Shown piece after piece: positions 43,737 to 52,046 of a stretch of 64,000 nt of DNA (its first letter is position 1; the number at the start of each line of letters is the position of its first letter). The notes below the pieces were generated by a model. It made no database searches, was not told where the DNA came from, and saw nothing but the letters and a program-made list of their open reading frames with translations. Origin of the DNA: Streptomyces sp. NBC_01707 (GTDB lineage: Bacteria > Actinomycetota > Actinomycetes > Streptomycetales > Streptomycetaceae); contig NZ_CP109190.1 of NCBI RefSeq assembly GCF_041438805.1, positions 3,472,001 to 3,536,000 of the forward strand, in the 5' to 3' direction. The position numbers were made by a program, and so were the translations under genes.

Positions 43737-44298
43737 CGGCGGTGCGGCCCGGGCCACCACCTCGGCAAAGATCGTGGTGGCGGGCGGTTTCGGTGTGGGT
43801 AAGACCACGTTCGTCGGTGCCGTTTCGGAGATCAACCCGCTGCGCACCGAAGCCGTGATGACGTCCGCGTCCGCGGGCATCGACGATCTGACGCACACCG
43901 GCGGCAAGACCACCACGACGGTGGCCATGGACTTCGGCCGTATCACCCTGGACCAGGACCTGATCCTGTACCTCTTCGGTACACCCGGTCAGGACCGGTT
44001 CTGGTTCATGTGGGACGACCTCGTCCGCGGCGCGATCGGCGCCGTCGTCCTCGTCGACACCCGGCGTCTCGCCGACTGCTTCCCGGCCGTCGACTACTTC
44101 GAGAACAGCGGACTGCCGTTCGTCATCGCCCTCAACGGCTTCGACGGACACCAGCCGTACACCCCCGACGAGGTGCGCGAGGCCCTGCAGATCGGCCCCG
44201 ACACCCCGATCATCACGACGGACGCCCGCCACCGCGGCGATGCGAAGAGCGGACTGATCACGCTCGTCGAGCATGCGCTGATGGCCCGGCTCAAGTAG
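43717..44298 (+). CDS. cvnD: Conservon small GTPase CvnD (first conservon)
   Basis: The 193-residue protein is a Ras-like GTP-binding protein. G1 is VVAGGFGVGKTTFVG, the G3-like motif is LFGTPGQDRFW, and the G4 position reads ALNGFD instead of NKxD, which is usual for this bacterial family. It is expected to switch between GDP and GTP on the CvnA-B-C complex. About 416 bases (43796-44211) are identical, apart from two mismatches, to the second cvnD. Confidence 0.94.
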   Translation: MDFASSSGGAARATTSAKIVVAGGFGVGKTTFVGAVSEINPLRTEAVMTSASAGIDDLTHTGGKTTTTVAMDFGRITLDQDLILYLFGTPGQDRFWFMWDDLVRGAIGAVVLVDTRRLADCFPAVDYFENSGLPFVIALNGFDGHQPYTPDEVREALQIGPDTPIITTDARHRGDAKSGLITLVEHALMARLK

Positions 44299-44657
44299 CC
44301 GAAGGCTCCCCGCAAGTCGTTATGGGGATACGGAAGTTGCTGTAGTCGCACGGGGGTGGACTGTGTCCTTTGACACGATCCACCCCCACGTTCATAACGT
44401 TTCGACAGAGAATTACTCCGACTTCAACACCCGATGCATTCGTCTGGTGTCGCTGTGCTCACATGAGCCCCGCCTTTTGACGGGGCTCGCTCTTTATGCC
44501 CGTTTTATCTGAGGCTTGGACCACTCGGAATGGCTGATTCCGACTGTTTGGAACGCGACCCATCCCCGTGCTGCAATTCGACGAAACTCCCGAGTAGTAC
44601 GGCCCGGAACGAAAAACGGCACAGCGTAGGTGCCGACGCCGAGAGGTTGTTGGTCGA
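44299..44657. other. 359-base gap between the two conservons
   Basis: No gene. It carries the terminator of the first conservon (44465-44495) and the promoter of the second. A GTGGA...TCCAC-type inverted repeat lies around 44356-44385 (GTGGACTGTG...GATCCACCCCC). The stretch is less GC-rich than the genes. Confidence 0.5.
44465..44495 (+). terminator. Terminator after the first conservon
   Basis: GAGCCCCG (44465-44472) pairs with CGGGGCTC (44481-44488), followed by GCTCTTTA. A short stem with a U-containing tail. Confidence 0.7.
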
Positions 44658-47600
44658 GTGAGGCGTAGCAACGAGGGCTCCGCGGCGCAGCAGGGGCGGG
44701 GAAACTTCACCCCGCCGTCGCGCACCGCGGCGCCACCCGCCGAAGTGTCCGAAGAGGCACCGGCCGGCGGCAGCACAAGTCGGCTGTCCCCGCGCAACTG
44801 GCGGGTGCCCACCCGGCTGAACGCGATCCTTCTGATCCCTGTCCTGGTCGGCCTCGTCATGGGCGGCTTCCAGGTCAAGGGGTCGATCGACACCTGGAGA
44901 GAGGCCCAGGACGCCGAGAAGACCGCGCTGATCGTGCGCGCGGCCTCGGTGTACGGGCAGGCGCTGCTCAACGAGCGTGACCTCTCCGCCCAGCCCCTGC
45001 TGTCGAACAAGCGCGACGCAGCCGTCGTCGGCCAGGTGTACGCCGCCACGGACGCGGCCGCGGCCAAGTTCGACGAGGCCGTACAGGGCATGCCGAAGAA
45101 GCAGGGCCTGGAGCGCCGTCTCCAGCTCTTCAAGCAGGAGGAGCCCAAGCTCCCCGAACTGCGCAAGGCCGCCTACGCCGAGGCCATGGACCCGGTGAAG
45201 ACGGAAGAGGGCTACGTCAAGGTCCAGCACTCCCTGATGGAGTTCTGCAACGAACTCGGCCTCGGCACCGGCAACATCACGAGCTACGGCCGTACGGTCT
45301 ACGCGATCGAGCTGGCCAAGGCCGCAGAATCGCTTCAGCGCTCCATCGGTATGCACCTGCTGGTGCGTCCGAGCCAGGAGAGCGTCAAGTTCAACGCCCA
45401 GGTGAAGGCCTTCGGCTCGTACAACTACCTGGAGCAGATCGCCCTCGGCGAGTTCGTCTCCGGTGGTACGGAGGCCGACGCCGCCCGCCTGAAGCAGGTG
45501 ATGGCCGCCAAGGCGGCCGACGGCGCCAAGAAGCTGAAGGCCGCGAAGGCACAGGCGGACGCGGCGGGTGTGCCGTTCGTCGCGCCGCCCAGCATCGACG
45601 GCTCCGTCTTCGACGGGATGGCCCAGCAGATCGGTCAGGGTCAGCAGCCCGACGACCTGGCCCGGAAGGGCATCACGCCCGCGACCTGGATGGCCGCCTC
45701 CACCGCCAAGTTCGACGGCTACACCACGGTCGAGGACGAGCTCGTCGACAAGGCCGTGACCGAGGCGGCGGACATCTCGTCCAGCGCCAAGACCGACGCC
45801 ATCGTCAACGCCGCAATCGTGCTCGTGGCCCTGCTGGCCGCCTTCATCCTGGCCGGCCTCGTGGCCCGCCAGATGAGCCGCTCGATGCGCCAGCTGCGTA
45901 CCGCCGCCTTCTCGATCGCCGAGCAGCGGCTCCCGATGCTCGTCGACCAGTTGTCGCGGACCGAGCCGGGCCGGGTCGACACCCGCGTCCAGCCGATCCC
46001 GATCACCACCCGGGACGAGATCGGCGAGGTCGCCCGCGCCTTCGACCAGGTGCACCGCGAGGCGGTCCGGCTCGCCGCCGAGCAGGCCATGCTCCGAGGC
46101 AACGTCAACGCGATCTTCACCAACCTGTCGCGCCGTAACCAGTCGCTGATCGAGGGCCAGCTGACCCTCATCACCGACCTGGAGAACAACGAGGCCGACC
46201 CGGACCAGCTGGAGAGCCTCTTCCGGCTGGATCACCTGGCCACCCGTATGCGCCGCAACGGCGAGAACCTCCTCGTCCTCGCCGGCGAGGAGCCGGGCCG
46301 CCGCTGGAACCAGCCGGTTCCGCTGGTCGACGTCCTGCGGGCCGCCTCCTCCGAGGTGGAGTCGTACGAGCGCATCGAGCTCTCCGGCGTCCCGGAGACC
46401 GAGATCCACGGCCAGGCCGTCACCGACCTCGTGCACCTGCTGGCCGAGCTGCTGGAGAACGCCACCACGTTCTCCTCGCCGCAGACCAAGGTCCGCGTCA
46501 CCGCGACCCGGCTGCCGGACAGCCGCGTGATGGTCGAGATCCACGACAAGGGCATCGGCCTCACGGCCGAGGACTTCGCGGACATCAACCACAAGCTGGC
46601 CAACCCGCCGACGGTGGACGCCGCGGTGTCCCAGCGGATGGGTCTCTTCGTGGTCGGCCGGCTCGCCGACCGGCACGGCATCCGGGTCCAGCTTCGCCCC
46701 TCGGGTGAGCAGGCCGGAACCACCTCGCTGGTCATGCTGCCGGACGCGATCACGCACGGCGGCGGTGGCGAGCTCGAACCGCTCGCCGCCCAGGACGACT
46801 TCACGGTCTCCTCGATCATCCCGCAGCAGCAGGTCTTCGAACCGCTGCCGCACCAGCCCCAGATGCGTACCGCGGCGGAGCTCGGCTTCGACGACTCGCG
46901 TTACGAGGACCCGGCGGTCGACCCCGCACAGCTGGACCCGGTGGGCCGCTCGCTGATGCGTGAGGAGCGCCGGGCCGCGCTGGAGGCCCAGGCGGGCGGC
47001 GAACGCCCGCAGTTCCAGGAGGACGCGTTCCAGGGCAATGCGTACCAGGACGCCTCCTACGCCGAGGACACGTACGCACCGGACCCGCAGCAGGAGCAGT
47101 ACACGCAGGCGGCGTACGACGGTTCCTACGACGCGTACAGCGGCGACAGCGGCTACGCCGAGCAGTCCGACTACCCGTCGCAGGGCGGCTATACGGAAGC
47201 GGCATATGCCGCTGCGGAAAGCACTCAGCGGGGCTACGAGGACCAGTTCGCCGCCCAGCCCCACCAGGGAGAGTGGGCAGATCAGGGCGCGTACCAGGGT
47301 GCGTACGAGCCCATGACGCAGGCCGAACCGGAATCTGTCCCGAGCGCTCCCGCCGAGCCGCAGGAGCGCGTAGGCTTCGACCGTTCGGGTCCCACCCCGA
47401 ACGTCGGCAGCGAGATGACCGATGCCGGTCTGCCGCGCCGGGGCGGTCAGCAGCACTGGCAGCCCACGGGCCGCGGAAACGACCAGTCCGTCGCAGCGCA
47501 GCAGCAGCCGCAGCAGCAGGAACTGCCGCAGCGGCCGTCGCCCGCGCCGCAGGACGGGAACGGCTCCGACGACTGGCGCTCGACGAACGACGAGCGCTGG

Positions 47601-47840
47601 GAGCGGGCCGAGAAGCTCCGGGAGCCGAAGGCGGGTGGGGTCACCCCGTCCGGACTTCCCCGGCGAGTGCCCAAGGCCAATCTGGTCGAGGGCACGGCGG
47701 AGCAGACCCAGCAGGGCGGCCCTCAGGTCTCCCGCGCCCCTGAGGACGTCCGGGGCAGGTTGAGCAACCTGCGACGGGGCATTCAGCGGGGTCGTAACGC
47801 TGGTTCGGACACAAGTAATACCTACAACCAGGAGCGTTAG
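44658..47840 (+). CDS. cvnA: Conservon sensor histidine kinase CvnA (second conservon)
   Basis: The 1060-residue sensor has transmembrane helices at about residues 54-74 and 380-402, with a helical extracytoplasmic domain (about 75-375) unlike that of the first CvnA. A HAMP-like region follows. The kinase core is LDHLATRMRRNGENLLVLAG (about 524), LLAELLENATTFS (about 600) and DKGIGLTAEDFADIN. The tail from about residue 700 is acidic and rich in Tyr, Gln and Asp (EDTYAPDPQQEQYTQAAY and similar). It ends in the same GLPRRVPKANLVEG...VRGRLSNLRRGIQRG motif as the first CvnA. The GTG at 44658 starts the frame. cvnB follows with one base between them. Confidence 0.92.
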   Translation: MRRSNEGSAAQQGRGNFTPPSRTAAPPAEVSEEAPAGGSTSRLSPRNWRVPTRLNAILLIPVLVGLVMGGFQVKGSIDTWREAQDAEKTALIVRAASVYGQALLNERDLSAQPLLSNKRDAAVVGQVYAATDAAAAKFDEAVQGMPKKQGLERRLQLFKQEEPKLPELRKAAYAEAMDPVKTEEGYVKVQHSLMEFCNELGLGTGNITSYGRTVYAIELAKAAESLQRSIGMHLLVRPSQESVKFNAQVKAFGSYNYLEQIALGEFVSGGTEADAARLKQVMAAKAADGAKKLKAAKAQADAAGVPFVAPPSIDGSVFDGMAQQIGQGQQPDDLARKGITPATWMAASTAKFDGYTTVEDELVDKAVTEAADISSSAKTDAIVNAAIVLVALLAAFILAGLVARQMSRSMRQLRTAAFSIAEQRLPMLVDQLSRTEPGRVDTRVQPIPITTRDEIGEVARAFDQVHREAVRLAAEQAMLRGNVNAIFTNLSRRNQSLIEGQLTLITDLENNEADPDQLESLFRLDHLATRMRRNGENLLVLAGEEPGRRWNQPVPLVDVLRAASSEVESYERIELSGVPETEIHGQAVTDLVHLLAELLENATTFSSPQTKVRVTATRLPDSRVMVEIHDKGIGLTAEDFADINHKLANPPTVDAAVSQRMGLFVVGRLADRHGIRVQLRPSGEQAGTTSLVMLPDAITHGGGGELEPLAAQDDFTVSSIIPQQQVFEPLPHQPQMRTAAELGFDDSRYEDPAVDPAQLDPVGRSLMREERRAALEAQAGGERPQFQEDAFQGNAYQDASYAEDTYAPDPQQEQYTQAAYDGSYDAYSGDSGYAEQSDYPSQGGYTEAAYAAAESTQRGYEDQFAAQPHQGEWADQGAYQGAYEPMTQAEPESVPSAPAEPQERVGFDRSGPTPNVGSEMTDAGLPRRGGQQHWQPTGRGNDQSVAAQQQPQQQELPQRPSPAPQDGNGSDDWRSTNDERWERAEKLREPKAGGVTPSGLPRRVPKANLVEGTAEQTQQGGPQVSRAPEDVRGRLSNLRRGIQRGRNAGSDTSNTYNQER

Positions 47841-47841
47841 T

Positions 47842-48264
47842 GTGAGCCCGATGAGCCAGGCGGCGCAGAATCTCAACTGGTTGATCACCAACTTCGTGGA
47901 CAACACCCCCGGGGTGTCGCACACGGTGGTGGTCTCCGCCGACGGACTCCTGCTGGCCATGTCCGAAGGATTCCCGCGGGACCGTGCCGACCAGCTGGCG
48001 GCTGTCGCTTCCGGCCTGACCTCGCTGACCGCGGGCGCCTCCCGGATCTTCGAGGGCGGCGCGGTGAATCAGACGGTTGTGGAGATGGAGCGCGGATTCC
48101 TCTTCATCATGTCCATCTCCGACGGATCTTCACTGGCTGTTCTCGCCCATCCCGACGCCGATATCGGTCTGGTTGGGTACGAAATGGCCCTTCTGGTCGA
48201 TCGTGCGGGCACGGTCCTCACCCCGGACCTCCGTGCCGAACTGCAGGGAAGTCTTCTTAACTAG
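47842..48264 (+). CDS. cvnB: Conservon roadblock/LC7 protein CvnB (second conservon)
   Basis: The 140-residue roadblock protein differs from the first CvnB at only five residues (for example VNQTVVEMERGFLFIMSIS against VSQTVVEMERGFLFLMSVS). DNA in the middle of the gene is nearly identical between copies. The GTG at 47842 has CAGGAG upstream. It is the second gene of the operon cvnABCD. Confidence 0.93.
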   Translation: MSPMSQAAQNLNWLITNFVDNTPGVSHTVVVSADGLLLAMSEGFPRDRADQLAAVASGLTSLTAGASRIFEGGAVNQTVVEMERGFLFIMSISDGSSLAVLAHPDADIGLVGYEMALLVDRAGTVLTPDLRAELQGSLLN

Positions 48265-48353
48265 TAGACAGACAGTGCGTTATGCGTCACCGCACCATAA
48301 GGTGCGGTGGCGCGGCCCCACTGGGATCGGGACCGGCACTCGGAGGAGGAATT

Positions 48354-49019
48354 GTGGCAACACCCCCAAGCGGACACCAGTACGACGGTGGTCGGCAGGT
48401 ACCGGGCGAGCACGGGGACAACCGTTACAACTTCCCCTCCACACCCAGCAGACAGGGCTCTCAGCAGCCTTATGAGCCCCAGCAGCCGTACCCGCGCCGT
48501 CAGTCGCAGGACGGTGGCTGGCAGCAGCCGCAGGACGGCGGGTGGCAGCAGGACGGCGGGTGGCAGCAGCAGCAGCCGCAGCCGCCTCAGCGCCCGCATC
48601 GGATCGAATCGCCCCAGCAGCCCCGTATTCAGACGGTGCAGCCACGGCGGCCCGCCGAGCCCGCCGCTCCCGCCGCCCACAACCCGCTGGTCCGTCCGTA
48701 CGCCATGACCGGCGGCCGGACCCGACCGCGCTACCAGCTCGCCATTGAGGCGTTGGTCAGTACCACGGCCGATCCGTCGCGGCTGCAAGGGCAGTTGCCC
48801 GAGCACCAGCGGATCTGCCGGCTCTGCTTCGAGATCAAGTCGGTTGCCGAGATCTCGGCGCTTCTCTCGATCCCCCTCGGCGTTGCCCGGATCCTCGTAG
48901 CCGACCTGGCCGAGGCCGGACTCGTCGCTATCCATCAGCCCGGCGGCGACGAGTCCGCCGGCGGCCAGCCAGATGTGACACTGCTCGAAAGGGTGCTCAG
49001 TGGACTTCGCAAGCTCTAG
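48354..49019 (+). CDS. cvnC: Conservon DUF742 protein CvnC (second conservon), with long Gln-rich N-terminus
   Basis: The 221-residue protein has the DUF742 domain in its C-terminal half (PLVRPYAMTGGRTRPRYQ, EHQRICRLCFEIKSVAEISALLSIPLGVARILVADL). About 110 preceding residues are rich in Gln, Pro and Gly, with a triple QDGGWQQ repeat (about residues 53-75). The first CvnC lacks this extension. The GTG at 48354 is chosen because GGAGGAGGA lies just upstream. It overlaps cvnD by 20 bases. Confidence 0.9.
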   Translation: MATPPSGHQYDGGRQVPGEHGDNRYNFPSTPSRQGSQQPYEPQQPYPRRQSQDGGWQQPQDGGWQQDGGWQQQQPQPPQRPHRIESPQQPRIQTVQPRRPAEPAAPAAHNPLVRPYAMTGGRTRPRYQLAIEALVSTTADPSRLQGQLPEHQRICRLCFEIKSVAEISALLSIPLGVARILVADLAEAGLVAIHQPGGDESAGGQPDVTLLERVLSGLRKL

Positions 49020-49581
49020 CGGCGGAGCAGCCCGCTCCACTACCTCCGCGAAGATCGTGGTGGCAGGGGGCTTCGGCGTGGGTAAGACCACGTTCGTCGG
49101 TGCCGTTTCGGAGATCAACCCGCTGCGCACCGAAGCCGTGATGACGTCCGCGTCCGCGGGCATCGACGATCTGACGCACACCGGGGACAAGACCACCACG
49201 ACGGTGGCCATGGACTTCGGCCGTATCACCCTGGACCAGGACCTGATCCTGTACCTCTTCGGTACACCCGGTCAGGACCGGTTCTGGTTCATGTGGGACG
49301 ACCTCGTCCGCGGCGCGATCGGCGCCGTCGTCCTCGTCGACACCCGGCGTCTCGCCGACTGCTTCCCGGCCGTCGACTACTTCGAGAACAGCGGACTGCC
49401 GTTCGTCATCGCCCTCAACGGCTTCGACGGACACCAGCCGTACACCCCCGACGAGGTGCGCGAGGCCCTGCAGATCGGCCCCGACACCCCGATCCTGACC
49501 ACGGACGCCCGCCACCGCGCGGACGCCAAGAGCGCGCTCATCACGCTCGTGGAGCACGCGCTGATGGCGCGCCTGCGGTAG
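49000..49581 (+). CDS. cvnD: Conservon small GTPase CvnD (second conservon)
   Basis: The 193-residue GTPase is almost the same as the first CvnD. The motifs GGFGVGKTTFVG, FGTPGQDRFW and ALNGFD are identical. Apart from Ala/Ser near residue 12 and a Gly/Asp change near residue 62, differences cluster in the last 30 residues. A strong terminator follows the stop. Confidence 0.94.
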   Translation: MDFASSSGGAARSTTSAKIVVAGGFGVGKTTFVGAVSEINPLRTEAVMTSASAGIDDLTHTGDKTTTTVAMDFGRITLDQDLILYLFGTPGQDRFWFMWDDLVRGAIGAVVLVDTRRLADCFPAVDYFENSGLPFVIALNGFDGHQPYTPDEVREALQIGPDTPILTTDARHRADAKSALITLVEHALMARLR

Positions 49582-49600
49582 GCTCCGGCAGCCGTACGAA

Positions 49601-49634
49601 GAGGCCCCGCACTCCCGAGGGAGTGCGGGGCCTC
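49601..49634. terminator. Strong bidirectional terminator after the second conservon
   Basis: GAGGCCCCGCACTCC (49601-49615) and GGAGTGCGGGGCCTC (49620-49634) pair perfectly over 15 bp. It separates cvnD from the convergent accE. Confidence 0.93.
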
Positions 49635-49666
49635 TCGCGTGCTGCGGGCCGTCTGCCGGGCCGCTG

Positions 49667-49873
49667 TCAGCCCTGCCAGGAGTGCGGGGCGCGGAAGCCC
49701 GGGGTGCGCTCGAGGCGGCGCCAGCCGGCGTGGGTCCGGCCGCGGTGGGCCGGTGCGGCGGCGGGGGTGGCGGCTGCGCGGGCGAGCAGGACCGCGGTTA
49801 TCGCGGCCAGCTCCTCGGGGTCGGCAAGACCCTTCTCGACGCGCAGCACGGACTCGGCAGGAGTGGTGCTCAT
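49667..49873 (-). CDS. accE: Acyl-CoA carboxylase epsilon subunit
   Basis: The 68-residue protein (MSTTPAESVLRVEKGLADPEELAAIT...) matches the small epsilon subunits that stabilise actinobacterial acyl-CoA carboxylases. It has an N-terminal helix and an Ala/Arg-rich middle, ending RGRTHAGWRRLERTPGFRAPHSWQG. It follows the beta-subunit gene with 63 bases between them. GGAGAGAC precedes the ATG at 49873. In S. coelicolor the equivalent pair is accE and accB. Confidence 0.92.
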   Translation of the reverse strand: MSTTPAESVLRVEKGLADPEELAAITAVLLARAAATPAAAPAHRGRTHAGWRRLERTPGFRAPHSWQG

Positions 49874-49936
49874 GGATGTCTCTCCGTCTTCTCGGCAGTA
49901 CGTGGCGGGCTGTGCGGGGTGGTGCACCGGCCGCGG

Positions 49937-51520
49937 TTACTGCGGGGGGTTGCCGTGCTTGCGGGACGGCAGATCGGCGTGCTTGGACCGGAGCATCGCG
50001 AGCGAGGCGATCAGCACCTCGCGCGTCTCGGCAGGGTCGATGACGTCGTCGACCAGTCCGCGCTCTGCGGCGTAGTACGGATGCATCAGTTCGGCCTTGT
50101 ACTCCTTGACCATGCGGATCCGCATGGCCTCCGGGTCCTCGGCGTCGGCGATCTGCCGACGGAAGATGACGTTGGCGGCACCTTCGGCGCCCATGACGGC
50201 GATCTCGTTGGTGGGCCAGGCGTAGGTCAGGTCGGCACCGATGGACTGGCTGTCCATCACGATGTACGCACCGCCGTACGCCTTGCGCAGGATCAGCGAG
50301 ATCCTCGGCACCGTGGCGTTGCAGTACGCGTAGAGCAGCTTCGCCCCGTGCCGGATGATTCCACCGTGCTCCTGATCGACGCCGGGCAGGAAGCCGGGTA
50401 CGTCCAACAGAGTGATGATGGGAATGTTGAATGCATCACACATCTGGACGAAGCGGGCCGCCTTCTCGGACGCCTCGATGTCCAGGACCCCTGCCAGGGA
50501 CTGCGGCTGGTTCGCGACGATGCCGACGACCTGACCGTCGAGCCGGGCCAGGGCGCAGATGATGTTGCGGGCCCAGCGCTCGTGGATCTCGAGGTAGTCG
50601 CCGTCGTCGACGAGCTCCTCGATGACCTTGTGCATGTCGTACGGGCGGTTGCCGTCGGCGGGCACCAGGTCGAGCAGGACGTCGCCGCGCCGGTCGGCCG
50701 GATCGTCACTCGCCACGGTGGGCGGGTTCTCCCGGTTGTTCGACGGGAGCATCCCGATGAGGTAGCGGACCTCGGCGATGCAGGTCTCCTCGTCGTCGTA
50801 CGCGAAGTGCGCGACGCCCGAGGTCTCGGCGTGCACATCGGCGCCGCCGAGGCCGTTCTGCGAGATCTCCTCGCCGGTGACCGCCTTCACGACGTCCGGT
50901 CCGGTGATGAACATCTGGGAGGTCTCACGGACCATGAACACGAAGTCGGTGAGGGCGGGGCTGTAGGCCGCGCCGCCCGCGCACGGGCCGAGCATCACGC
51001 TGATCTGCGGGATGACACCGGAGGCTCGGGTGTTGCGCTGGAAGATGCCGCCGTACCCGGCAAGCGCGCTGACGCCCTCCTGGATCCGGGCCCCCGCGCC
51101 GTCGTTCAGCGAGACCAGCGGGGCACCGGCCGAGATCGCCATGTCCATGATCTTGTGGATCTTCGTGGCGTGGGCCTCACCCAGTGCGCCACCGAAGATC
51201 CGGAAGTCGTGCGCGTAGACGAAGACCGTGCGGCCCTCGACCGTGCCCCAGCCGGTGATGACACCGTCGGTGTACGGCTTCTTCTCCTCCAGGCCGAATC
51301 CGGTCGCCCGGTGCCGGCGCAGCTGCTCGACCTCCTTGAACGAATCCGGGTCCAGCAGCAGCTCGATGCGCTCACGGGCCGTCAGCTTGCCCTTGGCGTG
51401 CTGCGCCTCGGTCGCCCGGTCACTCGGTCCGCGCCGCGCCTGCTCACGCAGTGCCAGCAGTTCGGCCACCCGGCCACGGGTGTCTGTCGGCTCGCCCGGG
51501 GTTTCGTCCACAACGGTCAT
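49937..51520 (-). CDS. accB: Acyl-CoA carboxylase beta (carboxyltransferase) subunit
   Basis: The 527-residue carboxyltransferase transfers CO2 from biotin to an acyl-CoA to form malonyl- or methylmalonyl-CoA. Marks are AHDFRIFGGALGEAHATKIHKIMD, DGAGARIQEGVSALAGYGGIF, GGAAYSPALTDFVFMV, LLDVPGFLPGVDQEHGGIIRHGAKLLYAY and RKAYGGAYIVMDSQSIGADLTYAWP. Residue 420 is Ile (AYIVM). From the S. coelicolor work, Ile at the equivalent position marks AccB, accepting acetyl- as well as propionyl-CoA, while Asp marks the propionyl-specific PccB. The gene name accB follows Streptomyces use, not E. coli use. The biotin-carrying alpha subunit is elsewhere. Confidence 0.95.
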   Translation of the reverse strand: MTVVDETPGEPTDTRGRVAELLALREQARRGPSDRATEAQHAKGKLTARERIELLLDPDSFKEVEQLRRHRATGFGLEEKKPYTDGVITGWGTVEGRTVFVYAHDFRIFGGALGEAHATKIHKIMDMAISAGAPLVSLNDGAGARIQEGVSALAGYGGIFQRNTRASGVIPQISVMLGPCAGGAAYSPALTDFVFMVRETSQMFITGPDVVKAVTGEEISQNGLGGADVHAETSGVAHFAYDDEETCIAEVRYLIGMLPSNNRENPPTVASDDPADRRGDVLLDLVPADGNRPYDMHKVIEELVDDGDYLEIHERWARNIICALARLDGQVVGIVANQPQSLAGVLDIEASEKAARFVQMCDAFNIPIITLLDVPGFLPGVDQEHGGIIRHGAKLLYAYCNATVPRISLILRKAYGGAYIVMDSQSIGADLTYAWPTNEIAVMGAEGAANVIFRRQIADAEDPEAMRIRMVKEYKAELMHPYYAAERGLVDDVIDPAETREVLIASLAMLRSKHADLPSRKHGNPPQ

Positions 51521-51980
51521 GTATCGACCCTACGAAGCCGACCAAGAGAAACGTGCCGTCGACTCTGCACAGTCCTCCGACCCGTTTCCTGGTGGAGCCG
51601 GACAGAACCCTTGCGCCATGCAGGCGAACCACCAGCCGGCGACGGTCCCTGTTTGTGCGGGCTCCACAAAGGCTCACTTGTGTCGTACCGCACATGCCGT
51701 CGGGTCCAGGGTGTACACCAACGGGTCGCCGGGGCGTCCTTCGCCCGTGCGTCCCGCGCCTGCCGGATGTCCTCCGGACGGCCCACGACCGGTTCGCCCG
51801 AGTGAGTGAGGGTCAGTCGCTCGGGGACCCGCGGAAGGCGTCCCGCACGGCTGCGGGCATCACGTCCGGGGCGTCCGGACGGAGCGGAACCCGGCGGAGG
51901 TGGAACCAGCCTCCGATCCGCCTCTCCCCCGCACCGCCGTGGCGGGCGCTGCGGAGTCCGGTGAGAATACCCCGGCCTCG
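51521..51980. other. Gap upstream of accB without a supported gene
   Basis: About 460 bases. A minus-strand frame near 51813-52028 ends in a protein-like string (GWFHLRRVPLRPDAPDVMP) but has no domain and no ribosome binding site. CGTCCGGGGCGTCCGGACG near 51866 forms a small hairpin. The region carries the accB promoter. TTGACC-like words were not convincing. Confidence 0.4.
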
Positions 51981-52022
51981 AGTGAGAGGGGTGGGACCTG
52001 GATCGGCCCCACCCCTCTCACT
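51981..52022 (-). terminator. Terminator after the GH101 gene
   Basis: AGTGAGAGGGGTGGG and CCCACCCCTCTCACT form a perfect 15-bp stem around a 12-base loop, just downstream of the glycosidase stop. Confidence 0.9.
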
Positions 52023-52046
52023 GTTCACCGCTCACTGCCGGCTCAT

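Noticed and set aside
44505..47960. Very long minus-strand frame (1151 codons) opposite the second conservon
   Set aside because: Same reason: a mirror of cvnA coding bias, no recognisable protein.
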